DNA of 46,143 nucleotides from Sulfitobacter sp. (GTDB lineage Bacteria > Pseudomonadota > Alphaproteobacteria > Rhodobacterales > Rhodobacteraceae): NCBI GenBank assembly GCA_029252045.1, contig JAQXCD010000057.1:1-46143 (forward strand), in the 5' to 3' direction. Positions within the stretch are counted from its first letter, which is position 1. Every line of letters begins with the position of its first letter. Shown here piece by piece: positions 18,515 to 27,147 of the stretch. The translations under genes were made by a program, and so were the position numbers. The notes under the pieces are model-generated. The model saw nothing but the letters and a program-made list of their open reading frames with translations. It did no database searches and was not told the origin of the DNA.

Positions 18515-19732
18515 ATGACAGAATATAAAATCACACGCCTTGGTATCTACGGTGACGGCATTGCCGAAGGTCCGGTTTTTGCCCCAATGACGCTTGCCGG
18601 TGAAGTTGTCACCGGAACCCTGGAGGGCTCCAACCTGCGGGACGTGAAAATTGTCACGCCGTCGGATGATCGCGTTGCTCCGCCGTGCAAGCACTTCAAG
18701 GCTTGTGGTGGCTGCCAGTTGCAACATGCCTCTGATGATCTGGTTGCTGCGTTCAAAACAGATGTAGTGGCGCAGGCATTGGCCGCACAGGGTCTTCAGA
18801 CCGAAATCCGCCCGATTGTGACGTCGCCCGCGCAAACCCGCCGCCGTGCAACGTTTGCCGCGCGCCGCACCAAGAAGGGGACGATGTCCGGTTTCTATGG
18901 CCGCGCATCCGATACCGTCGTCGAGATTCCAGACTGTAAATTGGTCGAGCCCGAATTGCTGGAAGCGCGCGATATCTGCGAAGCACTGGCCGAGCTGGGT
19001 GGGAGCCGCAAAGCGACGCTGGCGGTGACAGTGACAACATCGCGTGTGGGACTGGACGTACAGGTGAGCGGTGGCAAGCCCATCGACGGGCCGCTGCGGA
19101 TTACGCTGGCGGGTCTGTGTGACAGCCGTGGTTTTGCCCGCCTGACGTGGGAGGATGAAGTGATCGCCCAACGCTCGCCGCCCGTGCAGCGGTTTGGCGT
19201 GGCCGATGTTTGCCCGCCCCCCGGTGCGTTTATGCAAGCTACCGCCCATGGCGAGGCGCAATTGCTTGCCGCTGTGCAAGAGGCTGTGCAGGGTGCGAAA
19301 CGTGTCATAGACCTGTTTGCAGGCTGTGGCACCTTTACGCTGCCTTTGGCGAAAGATGCCGAAGTCTGGGCAGTGGAAGGTGACAGCCAGATGATGGCGG
19401 CGATGGATAAAGGCTGGCGCATGGCGCAGGGCCTTAAGACGGTCAAACACACCACGCGTGATTTGTACCGCAGGCCGATCCTGCCCGACGAGTTTCTTAA
19501 ATATGATGCCGTTGTGATGGACCCGCCGCGCGCTGGCGCCGAGGCACAAACAGCCGAAGTGATACGGTCGGGCATCAAGCGCATTGCCTATGTATCGTGC
19601 AATCCCGTCACCTTCGCACGGGATGTGGCACAGCTGGTTAAAGGCGGATTTACGCTTGACTGGGTGCAGCCGGTGGATCAATTCCGCTGGTCCTCACATG
19701 TGGAACTTGCTGCACAATTGAGCCGCGTTTGA
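18515..19732 (+). CDS. Class I SAM-dependent RNA (uracil-5) methyltransferase, RlmD/TrmA type
   Basis: Methylates a uridine at C5 in rRNA or tRNA. The 405-aa protein has an N-terminal TRAM-like stretch (ITRLGIYGDGIAEG), an Fe-S-type cysteine set (CKHFKACGGCQLQH near 60), the SAM-binding FAGCGTFTLPLA near 270, and the catalytic motif YVSCNPVTFARD near 365 whose Cys attacks C6. DPPRAGAEAQ is the preceding acidic motif. The cysteine cluster favours RlmD-like over TrmA, but alphaproteobacteria have several paralogues, so I leave the symbol empty. ATG 18515 is chosen over an in-frame GTG at 18494 because it gives the family N-terminus. Confidence 0.88.
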   Translation: MTEYKITRLGIYGDGIAEGPVFAPMTLAGEVVTGTLEGSNLRDVKIVTPSDDRVAPPCKHFKACGGCQLQHASDDLVAAFKTDVVAQALAAQGLQTEIRPIVTSPAQTRRRATFAARRTKKGTMSGFYGRASDTVVEIPDCKLVEPELLEARDICEALAELGGSRKATLAVTVTTSRVGLDVQVSGGKPIDGPLRITLAGLCDSRGFARLTWEDEVIAQRSPPVQRFGVADVCPPPGAFMQATAHGEAQLLAAVQEAVQGAKRVIDLFAGCGTFTLPLAKDAEVWAVEGDSQMMAAMDKGWRMAQGLKTVKHTTRDLYRRPILPDEFLKYDAVVMDPPRAGAEAQTAEVIRSGIKRIAYVSCNPVTFARDVAQLVKGGFTLDWVQPVDQFRWSSHVELAAQLSRV

Positions 19733-19849
19733 ACCTGTGCGAAAATGTTGCAGTAGAGTGTGATTCGCAAACTGGCGTCTTTGTGAACTGAAAATCTTTT
19801 GATATGGTGTAGGCAATAATCGTCCGAAAACGGATAGAGCAGCAGGCAT

Positions 19850-20347
19850 ATGAAACGTAGAAATTTGATTTTAGGGAGCGCCGCAGTCGCGACGCTCGGC
19901 GCGTGTTCCGATAGTAAATTCAAGACCTACAGGGGTCCTGAAGTCACAGGTGTTGTCGTCAACAAAGGTGAGCGGAAGATGTATCTGCTCAATGATGATC
20001 GCGTGTTGAAAGACTATGACATCAAACTTGGCTTTGCCCCTGAAGGGCACAAGCAGATCGAGGGAGATGGCAAGACGCCGGAAGGGCTGTACCGGATTGA
20101 CCGACGCAATCCTAACAGTCGCTTTCATCTTTCTCTCGGAATTTCCTACCCCAACGCGGAAGATATCCGTGTAGCGCAGGAGATGGGTAAATCACCGGGC
20201 GGTGAGATATTTATCCACGGCCAAAGACACCCCATGCGGTTGGACAAGGACGACTGGACGTGGGGCTGTATTGCTGTGAGCAATAAAGAAATAGAAAAGA
20301 TCTATGCGATGATCAAAGATGGCGTACCGATTGCCATCAACGCCTAG
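19850..20347 (+). CDS. L,D-transpeptidase (YkuD) lipoprotein
   Basis: A small envelope peptidoglycan-modifying enzyme of 165 aa. The N-terminus has a lipobox (LGAC, Cys19 in AAVATLGACSD), so it should be a lipoprotein. The YkuD catalytic motif is present: HG in IFIHGQRHP followed by WTWGCIAVS, where the Cys is the nucleophile. It would form 3-3 crosslinks or attach proteins to peptidoglycan. It lies just upstream of a convergent CAP-domain gene and 0.7 kb from a second L,D-transpeptidase. The stop codon falls inside a perfect 10-bp palindrome at 20341-20350. Confidence 0.88.
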   Translation: MKRRNLILGSAAVATLGACSDSKFKTYRGPEVTGVVVNKGERKMYLLNDDRVLKDYDIKLGFAPEGHKQIEGDGKTPEGLYRIDRRNPNSRFHLSLGISYPNAEDIRVAQEMGKSPGGEIFIHGQRHPMRLDKDDWTWGCIAVSNKEIEKIYAMIKDGVPIAINA

Positions 20348-20365
20348 GCGTTAGGGATGTTGGCG

Positions 20366-20385
20366 CTGACCCCTTAGGGGGTCAG
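20366..20385. terminator. Hairpin between convergent L,D-transpeptidase and CAP genes
   Basis: A perfect 8-bp stem, CTGACCCC (20366-20373) with GGGGTCAG (20378-20385), closed by a 4-base loop. It includes the stop codon of the minus-strand CAP gene. There is no T tract on either side, so termination would be weak or Rho-assisted. Confidence 0.45.
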
Positions 20386-20891
20386 TTGCCGATCACCAGT
20401 GTCCACCAGATTTTGCCGTTCTCTTCCTGGTACCAGGAAAAGCCCATGCGACGCCCTTCGGGTGCCATGAGGATACGGCGTGTATCGGGTTTCTCCATCC
20501 ATGCACCTAGTGTTTCAAGCTCGGTCTCGTAGGTTTCCGAGATGACTTCACCAACAAGCGATCCGGCAAAGCCTACGCGCTGTACGCGGTCCACGGGAGA
20601 GGAGCCGTCAGAGCCGAAATGCCATGGGCGGTTCTGAACCTGCATGTCGCGCGAGTGTGTCGCCGCCGCTGCCGTCAGCTGCCAATCAAGCGCCAAGGGT
20701 GTCAAAGCAGATGCGCCACGCAGTGCATTCACCGCATCCAGCATCCGGAAGGGCAGTTGTTCTGCTTCGCGGCTGCCGATTTTATAAGCCCGTGGCAGGG
20801 CGCGCCCGTCGGCGCCAAGCGTCGGCGCGGCTGGCTGGCAGGCAGTCAAGGCTATGGTTCCAAACAACAAAACGGTAAAAAGACGGATCAT
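20382..20891 (-). CDS. CAP-domain (SCP/PR1-like) lipoprotein
   Basis: Secreted CAP-superfamily protein of 169 aa. The N-terminus MIRLFTVLLFGTIALTAC ends in a lipobox Cys, so it is probably anchored in the envelope. The CAP core is visible in LLDAVNALRGASALTPLALDWQL, AAATHSRDMQVQNRPWHFGSDG (the His-containing motif) and VGEVISETYE. Biochemical roles of bacterial CAP proteins are poorly known; some are linked to the cell wall or to calcium-dependent activities. The two flanking L,D-transpeptidases suggest a wall-related role, which is inference. GGAG precedes the ATG. Confidence 0.82.
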   Translation of the reverse strand: MIRLFTVLLFGTIALTACQPAAPTLGADGRALPRAYKIGSREAEQLPFRMLDAVNALRGASALTPLALDWQLTAAAATHSRDMQVQNRPWHFGSDGSSPVDRVQRVGFAGSLVGEVISETYETELETLGAWMEKPDTRRILMAPEGRRMGFSWYQEENGKIWWTLVIGN

Positions 20892-21055
20892 TACGCTACT
20901 CCAAGCCTAAATGTGTTCCTCGGACATACATGCTGAGGTGCAACAGTTCAAATGCACTTCGCGGTGATCCGCCTATCTCACTCGGGTTTGATTTGAAAAC
21001 GTGTCTTTAGCGCAATATATGGCTCTCAATAGAGCTTTTTAGCCGGAGACATAAA

Positions 21056-21670
21056 ATGTCAGATACCAATTTCAAGATTAACACCCGTCGCGGATTTCTC
21101 GCGGGGAGCGCCGCAATGCTGGCAGCACCTGCTTTGGCGCAGACAGCGGGTCTGGATGTAAACAGCCAGGCAACAACCGAAACAGAACGTGACGTGAGCG
21201 AGGTTGTGCGCCGCAACATTTCCAGCTTCCGTACGCTGCACTGGCAGCCCTATTTCGACAATACGCGCGGCGGTGCGATCCTTGTCGATATTGATAGCCG
21301 CGCCGTACACTATTGGTCCGAAGACCAGAGCATTTACAAGCTGTACCCATCCAGCGTGCCGCTCACGCAGGAGTTGACGCGGCGTGGCCGCACGCAGGTA
21401 ACCCAGAAGGTCGATGGCCCGACATGGCGTCCGACACCCTCCATGCTGGAGCGGAATCCGGAGTGGCCAAAAGTGATCGGACCTGGCCCGGACAACCCGC
21501 TGGGCACGCATGCGCTGTATCTCAGCTGGACCTATTACCGCATCCACGGCACCCATGATACGCGCAAGATCGGGCGCCGCTCGTCCAATGGTTGTATTGG
21601 TCTCTACAACGAGCATATCGCGGAATTGTTTGGCATGGCAAAAGTGGGCACGCAGGTGTTGCTAATTTGA
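21056..21670 (+). CDS. L,D-transpeptidase (YkuD), exported, Tat-like signal
   Basis: Second YkuD enzyme of the region, 204 aa. The N-terminus NTRRGFLAGSAAMLAAPALAQ carries a twin-arginine pattern followed by a hydrophobic stretch and an AxA-like cleavage site, so export by Tat (or Sec) is likely. The catalytic HG appears in YRIHGTHD and the nucleophile in SSNGCIGLYNEHI. This is the common form with the HGTxxxxxIGxxxSxGCIR-like motif, unlike the lipoprotein copy upstream. GGAG lies before the ATG. It is divergent from the CAP gene across a 164-bp region that should hold both promoters. Confidence 0.92.
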   Translation: MSDTNFKINTRRGFLAGSAAMLAAPALAQTAGLDVNSQATTETERDVSEVVRRNISSFRTLHWQPYFDNTRGGAILVDIDSRAVHYWSEDQSIYKLYPSSVPLTQELTRRGRTQVTQKVDGPTWRPTPSMLERNPEWPKVIGPGPDNPLGTHALYLSWTYYRIHGTHDTRKIGRRSSNGCIGLYNEHIAELFGMAKVGTQVLLI

Positions 21671-21814
21671 CGACAACGCGACGTTACTCATGATTGTTTG
21701 ATGAATGGTTGTTCCATTTCCACAAGAGATGCTATTTAGAGAACATCACGAGGTACGTGCACGGCGCGTTCCATGCTGAGAAACATGACACGCCATCTTC
21801 TGGAGGTTATTACT

Positions 21815-21994
21815 ATGAAAAAACTCTTTCTCGCAGCCGCTATGACTGTTGCTGCTTCTTCCGCTTTTGCTGGCTCGCTGGCAGATCCAATCATCGAAGC
21901 ACCAGTAGTCGTTGAAGAAGCGACAAGCTCTTCCGCGGGCGTTCTGGTTCCGGTCCTGATCCTGGTTCTGGTTGCAGCAGCTCTGGCTGACTAA
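21815..21994 (+). CDS. Small membrane-anchored protein with signal peptide (59 aa)
   Basis: An unrecognised 59-residue protein. It has a signal peptide (KKLFLAAAMTVAASSAFAG), a short acidic/proline segment (DPIIEAPVVVEEATSS) and a C-terminal hydrophobic helix (AGVLVPVLILVLVAAALAD). ATG 21815 follows a strong TGGAGG site 8 nt upstream; the in-frame ATG at 21773 lacks one. A terminator follows directly, so it is an independent transcription unit. The layout (signal, short periplasmic stretch, one TM helix) is common in small envelope proteins of unknown function. Confidence 0.78.
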   Translation: MKKLFLAAAMTVAASSAFAGSLADPIIEAPVVVEEATSSSAGVLVPVLILVLVAAALAD

Positions 21995-22016
21995 ATTTCG
22001 GTCTTTGACTGATAGG

Positions 22017-22045
22017 AAAAAGGCGGTGCAATGCACCGTCTTTTT
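22017..22045. terminator. Bidirectional Rho-independent terminator before hemH
   Basis: GGCGGTGC and GCACCGTC form a GC-rich hairpin flanked by A5 on the left and T5 on the right, so it can stop transcription from both the small membrane-protein gene and convergent hemH. Confidence 0.85.
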
Positions 22046-22132
22046 GCGTTCTAGGGGTTGGATTTTTGCAGGCTTTGGTCTGATATCCAAAACTGAGAGG
22101 ACTCATTCTGAGCCCTCTCAAGAAGATACCTG

Positions 22133-23188
22133 CTAAATCCAGCCCTGTAGATTCTCGCGGATCACGTTGGACATGGCTATGATATGCGCCTCATCATCAT
22201 TGAGACATGGAATGTAAGTGAAGTGCTCACCGCCCGCATGTTCGAAGCTTTCGAAAATCTCTTCGTTGATTTCTTCCAGTGTCTCGATGCAATCGGCGGA
22301 GAATGCAGGTGCGCACACGGCGATGTTCTTTTTGCCCTGCTCGGCCAGACGTGCGACTTCTTCAACCGTGTAGGGCTGTAGCCACTCTTCGGGGCCGAAT
22401 TTCGACTGGAAGGTGGTTTTGATCTCGGTATCCGCCCAACCCAGACGCTCCTTCAGCAGGCGCGTCGTTTTCTGGCACTGGCAGTGATAGGGGTCGCCCT
22501 CCATCAGATAGCGCTGCGGGACACCGTGGTAGGAGCAGACCAGAATATCGGGTCGCGTTTCAAGCTCGGCGTATTTTTTCTCGATAGATTGTGCAAGCGC
22601 TTCGATGTAATCGGGGCGGTCAAAGTAAGGCTGAACCGTCCGGCTGGCAGGCTGCCATTTTTCTTTACCCAAAGCTTCGAAGAATTTGTCACAAGCGGTG
22701 GCAGATGTGGCGCCGGCATAATGCGGATACAGCGGGAAGAAGAGAATTTTCTGGCAACCGGCCTTCACCATTGCCTCAACCTTGCTTTGCGTCGACGGGT
22801 TGCCATAGCGCATGCAGAAATCGACCATTACCGTATCGCCGTAGGTCTCGGCCATCTCGGCTGCAATTTTGGCGGTTTGCGCCTTGGTGATCGTCATCAA
22901 CGGGCTCTCGTTCTGCTCGTTGTTCCAGATGGATTTATAGGCTGCGCCGGACGTGAAGGGCCGTTTGGTCAGGATGATAAGCTGCAACAGCGGCTGCCAT
23001 AGCCACGGAGAGTAGTCGATCACGCGGCGGTCTGACAAAAACTCGCCTAGATAGCGGCGCATTGACCAGTAGTCATAGTTGTCAGGTGTGCCCAGATTGG
23101 CGACCAGAACACCGATTTTCGGGGCCATTACCTTTGGGTGATCGGCGTTTGCGTGCACGGGGCACGCGCCTGTTTGTGTATCTTTCAT
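22133..23188 (-). CDS. hemH: Ferrochelatase
   Basis: Inserts Fe2+ into protoporphyrin IX, the last step of protoheme synthesis. The family signature is visible: VLVANLGTPDNYDYWSMRRYL at the N-terminus, LYPHYAGATSAT in the middle (with the active-site His region), SYHGVPQRYL and the C-terminal CPAFSADCIETLEEI. The start at 23188 (KDTQTGACPV) has AGGA about 8 nt upstream; ATG 23218 is possible but less well placed. 351 aa. It appears monocistronic and ends at a shared terminator with a 59-aa gene. Confidence 0.95.
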   Translation of the reverse strand: MKDTQTGACPVHANADHPKVMAPKIGVLVANLGTPDNYDYWSMRRYLGEFLSDRRVIDYSPWLWQPLLQLIILTKRPFTSGAAYKSIWNNEQNESPLMTITKAQTAKIAAEMAETYGDTVMVDFCMRYGNPSTQSKVEAMVKAGCQKILFFPLYPHYAGATSATACDKFFEALGKEKWQPASRTVQPYFDRPDYIEALAQSIEKKYAELETRPDILVCSYHGVPQRYLMEGDPYHCQCQKTTRLLKERLGWADTEIKTTFQSKFGPEEWLQPYTVEEVARLAEQGKKNIAVCAPAFSADCIETLEEINEEIFESFEHAGGEHFTYIPCLNDDEAHIIAMSNVIRENLQGWI

Positions 23189-23239
23189 CGGGCCATCCTG
23201 CATTATTCTGCGTATCAAATAGTTGGTATTTGCTTGGGG

Positions 23240-24052
23240 TCAATCGGGCAGGGGCGTTTCGGGTGTGCCCAAGGCATCTGCAAGCCGTTGTTGCGCCGAT
23301 CCGGGGCGGAGTGGTTGCGGCTGTGAGGCATCCGGCGCCCAGCCCGTGAGAACCTGAAGTTCGAAACTGGCCAGCAACCTGCCGGAAGCTGCGGAAAAGT
23401 GCTGCGCATAGAGTTCTTGGGCTTTTTGAAACACGGCGCGGCGTGTGGGGTGACGCAAGCGCGCATTCAGGGCGTTGGTTTCGCCCATGGCGCGCAGGTC
23501 GTGCATCAGGTGCCAGATGTCGCGGTACTCAACGCTGAGCGTGGCGGTGTCCGCTACAGGCAGGGCAAATCCGGCCCGTTGTAGCAGGCCGCCGAGATCC
23601 CGCAGCTCGGGCAGGGGGGCGATGCGCGGAGACAGGCCGCCGGTGACGGCAATTTCGGCCTCGCCCAATGCGCGGCGGAGTTCTTGCAGCGTGTCACCCC
23701 CAAAGCTGACGGCGATGAACAGCCCGTCAGGGCGCAATGCGCGGCGGCATTGGATCAACTGACCTACCGGATCATTCGACCAATGCAGGCCCATCATATG
23801 CGCAACCAGATCGTGGGATTGTGGAATCAGGTCCAGTGTTTCCGAATCGGAAACAATCGCTGCCTCAGGATGTAACTGGCGCCAGAAATCCGGAAATCCG
23901 GTCACAATCGCCGCATCTGTGAACGGCTTGTTAACCATCGCGAGGCGATCCTGAAGCTCGTCCGCGGCGGTGGCATGTAGAAACATACCTTCCGCGGTGG
24001 CGCGGGCGCGGTGTCTTTGCAGGGTCGCGGTGTCTGTCATTGGATTATTCAT
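23240..24052 (-). CDS. SAM-dependent methyltransferase, BioC/NDUFAF5-like
   Basis: A 270-aa methyltransferase. RHRARATAEGMFLHATAADELQDRL near the N-terminus is the pattern of the alphaproteobacterial group related to NDUFAF5/BioC. HDLVAHMMGLHWSNDPVGQL and LRPDGLFIAVSFGGDTL match the post-I and motif IV/V regions. The classic GxGxG motif I is not obvious, as in several members of the group, so the activity is inferred. Starts at 24052, 24040 and 24064 are all possible, none with a clear ribosome site. It is divergent from the ComF gene with an 18-nt gap, so their promoters overlap. Confidence 0.75.
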   Translation of the reverse strand: MNNPMTDTATLQRHRARATAEGMFLHATAADELQDRLAMVNKPFTDAAIVTGFPDFWRQLHPEAAIVSDSETLDLIPQSHDLVAHMMGLHWSNDPVGQLIQCRRALRPDGLFIAVSFGGDTLQELRRALGEAEIAVTGGLSPRIAPLPELRDLGGLLQRAGFALPVADTATLSVEYRDIWHLMHDLRAMGETNALNARLRHPTRRAVFQKAQELYAQHFSAASGRLLASFELQVLTGWAPDASQPQPLRPGSAQQRLADALGTPETPLPD

Positions 24053-24070
24053 GGAGAGGTACATAGGCTG

Positions 24071-24799
24071 GTGCTTGCGCAACTTCAAACAGCTGTCTCG
24101 CTGATCTATCCGCCTCGCTGCATTACCTGCGGTGATCTGGTGGAGAGTGACTTTGGTCTGTGTGGACCATGTTGGCGCGACACCCGATTTCTGGGTGGTG
24201 CTGTTTGTGATGGCTGCGGTGTACCGCTGACGGCAGGCGGGCAGGATGGTGACGTCCACTGCGATGGATGTATGCAAGCGCCGCCTCCCTGGGTGCAGGG
24301 GCGTTCGGCGCTGCTGTATCGTGATACGGGGCGCAAGATTGTGCTGGGGCTGAAACACGGCGACAGGCAGGAGATGGCACGGCCTGCCGGCCTGTGGATG
24401 GCGAATATGATGCGGGGGATGCTGGCCGAAGATACGCTGGTTGTTCCCGTGCCGCTGCATTGGATGCGCCTTCTCACGCGGCGCTATAACCAGTCCGCGT
24501 TATTGGCGAAGGCGGTTGCGGGTAATCTGGGTCTAAAATGGTGTCCCGATGCGTTAGTGCGTGTGCGACGAACCAGTTCGCTGGAGGGGCTGAGCCGCGT
24601 CGAGCGATTCAAAACGCTGGAAAATGCAATATGCCCCCATCCGCGGCAGGGAAAAGTACTGGGGGGGCGCCCAGTCGTTTTGGTTGATGATGTCATGACC
24701 TCCGGTGCCACGCTCATCGCCTGCACAAATGTCTGTATTCTAGCGGGATCAGGGCCTGTCCGCGTTCTAACCCTAGCAAGAGCGGTCAAAGATGCCTAA
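24071..24799 (+). CDS. ComF-family phosphoribosyltransferase-like protein
   Basis: A 242-aa ComF-type protein. N-terminal zinc-ribbon cysteines are present in CITCGDLVESDFGLCGPC and VCDGCGVPL, followed by a phosphoribosyltransferase domain with PRPP-binding VVLVDDVMTSGATL near residue 205. ComF proteins are linked to DNA uptake in competent bacteria, but homologues occur in many non-competent species where the role is unclear. GTG at 24071 is preceded by GGAGAGG 11 nt upstream and is preferred to a start at 24011, which would overlap the divergent methyltransferase. grxC follows after 35 nt. Confidence 0.88.
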   Translation: MLAQLQTAVSLIYPPRCITCGDLVESDFGLCGPCWRDTRFLGGAVCDGCGVPLTAGGQDGDVHCDGCMQAPPPWVQGRSALLYRDTGRKIVLGLKHGDRQEMARPAGLWMANMMRGMLAEDTLVVPVPLHWMRLLTRRYNQSALLAKAVAGNLGLKWCPDALVRVRRTSSLEGLSRVERFKTLENAICPHPRQGKVLGGRPVVLVDDVMTSGATLIACTNVCILAGSGPVRVLTLARAVKDA

Positions 24800-24834
24800 A
24801 TCTTTACCCAACACTTGTTGAAAAGGATCGCGTC

Positions 24835-25092
24835 GTGAAAACTGTTGAAATCTATACGTCACCGCTCTGCGGGTTTTGCCATGCTGCGAAACGGTTGCTG
24901 AATAGCAAAGGTGTCAGTTTCTCCGAGATTGATGTGCTGTCTGATCCGGCCCGCAAGCCCGAAATGATCAAGCGCGCCAATGGTGGACGGACTGTGCCAC
25001 AAATCTTTATCGGCGATATCCATGTTGGCGGTAGTGATGATCTGCACGCGCTGGAGCGCGCGGGCAAGCTCGACGCGCTGCTGGCGGGATGA
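24835..25092 (+). CDS. grxC: Glutaredoxin 3 (GrxC), CGFC active site
   Basis: An 85-aa dithiol glutaredoxin that reduces disulfides and glutathione mixed disulfides. The active site is CGFC (residues 12-15) in place of the usual CPYC, with the GSH-binding TVP motif (RTVPQIFIG) and GGSDDLHAL helix conserved. GTG start at 24835. Its stop overlaps the next ATG (ATGA), giving a coupled grxC-nitrilase-marR unit. The proline-to-glycine change before the aromatic residue should alter redox potential and pKa; both cysteines are kept, so dithiol activity remains likely. Confidence 0.92.
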   Translation: MKTVEIYTSPLCGFCHAAKRLLNSKGVSFSEIDVLSDPARKPEMIKRANGGRTVPQIFIGDIHVGGSDDLHALERAGKLDALLAG

Positions 25093-25922
25093 AAGCTGCT
25101 CTCCTCCAGCTGAATGTCAGCGACGATCCCGCGGCCAATTTGGTGGTAACGCGGGAAATGCTGGCGGATGCTGCGGCGCAGGGCGCGGAGTTTGTCCTGA
25201 CCCCAGAGGTGAGCAACTGCATCTCTACCAGCCGTGATCACCAGCAGAGTGTTCTGCATCATGAATCAGAAGACCCGACGTTGGCCGCGCTGCGCAGCGA
25301 TGCAGCGGTGCTGGGCGTTTGGGTGCTGATCGGTTCGCTGGGTCTCAAGACCGGTAATGCAGACGGGCGGTTTGCCAACCGGTCCTTTTTGATTGATCCG
25401 CAGGGCGGGATTGCCGCATCCTATGACAAGATTCACATGTTCGATGTGCAGGTGACGCCTACTGAGACATGGAAAGAATCAGCTGCATACCGTCCAGGTG
25501 CACAGGCTGTTATTGCGCAAACGCCTTTTGCCAAAATCGGCATGGCCATTTGTTATGATGTACGCTTTCCCGCGCTGTTTCAGGCGCTGGCCGATGCGGG
25601 CGCGCAAATTCTCACCGTTCCGGCGGCGTTTTCTCCGGTCACAGGCGCTGCACATTGGCACACTCTGTTGCGCGCCCGCGCGATTGAGACGGGGTGCTTT
25701 GTGATTGCACCTGCGCAGACGGGCACCCACGCCAGTGCCACGAACAAGACGCGCGACACCTACGGCCATTCGCTGGTGGTGGCGCCATGGGGCGAGGTTG
25801 TTCTGGATGCAGGCACAGAGGCCGGTGTCTATCTGTTCGATCTGGATCTGACGCAGGTGGATGCGGCCCGTGGCAAGGTTCCCAGCCTGAGCCATAAACG
25901 CCCGTTTGGCTTGCCGGCATGA
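25089..25922 (+). CDS. Carbon-nitrogen hydrolase (nitrilase superfamily, Nit type)
   Basis: A 277-aa amidase of the Nit1/Nit2 branch. The Glu-Lys-Cys triad can be placed: Glu in FVLTPEVSNC, Lys in SYDKIHMFDV and Cys in GMAICYDVRFPALFQ. Relatives hydrolyse deaminated glutathione or omega-amides. Coupling to glutaredoxin by ATGA overlap on both sides favours the deaminated-glutathione amidase role; that assignment is inference. No signal peptide, so cytosolic. Confidence 0.88.
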   Translation: MKAALLQLNVSDDPAANLVVTREMLADAAAQGAEFVLTPEVSNCISTSRDHQQSVLHHESEDPTLAALRSDAAVLGVWVLIGSLGLKTGNADGRFANRSFLIDPQGGIAASYDKIHMFDVQVTPTETWKESAAYRPGAQAVIAQTPFAKIGMAICYDVRFPALFQALADAGAQILTVPAAFSPVTGAAHWHTLLRARAIETGCFVIAPAQTGTHASATNKTRDTYGHSLVVAPWGEVVLDAGTEAGVYLFDLDLTQVDAARGKVPSLSHKRPFGLPA

Positions 25923-26353
25923 CCGGCGATTCCAACACGCTTGCCATCATGCTGTTCAGTGAAATTCTGGGCACTGATCAGATTTTGCGCAACCGGCTGA
26001 GCAAGGTCCTGCCCAAGGGTATGGAAATCTCGCATTTCTCGGTGCTGAACCATCTGGCGTGGCGCGATGTTGAACGCTCGCCGGCGCAACTGGCCGAAAC
26101 GTTTCATGTCACGCGCGGTGCGATGACCAATACGCTGACCAAGCTGGAATGGGCGGGGTACGTCCACATTCGTCCCGATTGGGACGATGCGCGCCGCAAA
26201 ATGGTGACGATCAGCCCCGCAGGCCGTCAGGCCCGCGAAGCTGCATTAAGCGCGATTGCCCCGATGATCACGCAGGTGGTTGAGCAGTTGGGCGAGGATA
26301 AAGCCCGCGCTGCCCTGCCGATCCTGCGCGAATTGCGCAACCAGCTGGGTTAG
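25919..26353 (+). CDS. MarR-family transcriptional regulator
   Basis: A 144-aa winged-helix regulator. The recognition helix region [29 protein letters not shown] and the wing [20 protein letters not shown] are typical of MarR. It closes the grxC-nitrilase-marR unit (ATGA overlap with the nitrilase) and likely regulates it or nearby genes, though no clear MarR palindrome was found upstream of grxC. Its stop overlaps the ubiG stop by 3 nt on the other strand. No cysteine pattern clearly points to a redox-sensing OhrR type. Confidence 0.88.
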   Translation: MTGDSNTLAIMLFSEILGTDQILRNRLSKVLPKGMEISHFSVLNHLAWRDVERSPAQLAETFHVTRGAMTNTLTKLEWAGYVHIRPDWDDARRKMVTISPAGRQAREAALSAIAPMITQVVEQLGEDKARAALPILRELRNQLG

Positions 26354-27099
26354 GCTGCGGGCTTCAGGCTGGCGGTGACGTAATTCACGCTCAGGTCTTT
26401 TGCCGACAGGCTCCAGGTCCACAAGATCGGGTTGAATACAAATCCTTTGCGATCAACCGGGTCCAGTCCTGCCTCTTCGAGTAGTTTGTACAACTCGTCC
26501 GGTGTGATGAATTTGGACCATTCATGCGTGCCTTTTGGCAACCAGCGCATGACGTGCTCCGCCCCGATGATCGCCATCATGTAGGATTTGGCATTGCGGT
26601 TCAGGGTAGAGCAGATGTGCAACCCACCCGGTTTCAGCAGCTGACGGCAGGCAGTCAGATAGCTGATCGGGGAGGCGACGTGCTCAACCACTTCCATGTT
26701 CAGGACCACGTCGAACTGCTCTCCTGCTTCGGCCATCGCCTCGGCTGTGGTGTGGCGGTAGTCGATCGTCAGGCCTGATTGCTCGGCATGGATTTGCGCC
26801 ACGGGAATGTTCCCCGCTGCGGCATCCGCGCCCACAACGGTGGCACCCAAACGGGCCATCGGCTCGGACAGCAGCCCGCCACCACACCCGATATCGAGAA
26901 TGCGCAGACCCGCAAATGGGGTGGGTGCTTTCAGGTCGCGGTCAAACTCACCCGCGATCTGGGAGGTGATATAATCCAGCCTGCACGGGTTCAGCATGTG
27001 CAGCGGCTTGAACTTGCCTTCTGTGTCCCACCACTCGGCGGCCATGGCTTCGAACTTTGCGACCTCGGCGGGATCGACAGTGCTTTGATGCGCTTGCAT
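26350..27099 (-). CDS. ubiG: Ubiquinone biosynthesis O-methyltransferase
   Basis: Catalyses both O-methylations in ubiquinone synthesis. The 249-aa protein contains [21 protein letters not shown], the UbiG-specific start of the core, then SAM motif [20 protein letters not shown] near residue 75 and [10 protein letters not shown] near 138. ATG 27099 is chosen because GAGGAG stands 8 nt before it; the ATG at 27126 would add a tail not typical of the family. Divergent from pip across 48 bp. Confidence 0.95.
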   Translation of the reverse strand: MQAHQSTVDPAEVAKFEAMAAEWWDTEGKFKPLHMLNPCRLDYITSQIAGEFDRDLKAPTPFAGLRILDIGCGGGLLSEPMARLGATVVGADAAAGNIPVAQIHAEQSGLTIDYRHTTAEAMAEAGEQFDVVLNMEVVEHVASPISYLTACRQLLKPGGLHICSTLNRNAKSYMMAIIGAEHVMRWLPKGTHEWSKFITPDELYKLLEEAGLDPVDRKGFVFNPILWTWSLSAKDLSVNYVTASLKPAA

Positions 27100-27147
27100 T
27101 TCTATGCTCCTCGTATTCAATGTCACTTCGTACTATATAGGCCGGTA

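Noticed and set aside
16912..19681. Two long minus-strand frames opposite the ABC pair and the methyltransferase
   Set aside because: Overlap fully with genes that have complete motifs; no independent support.
20341..20350. 10-bp palindrome CGCCTAGGCG
   Set aside because: Contains the stop codon of the L,D-transpeptidase; too short alone and without repeats nearby to call an operator.
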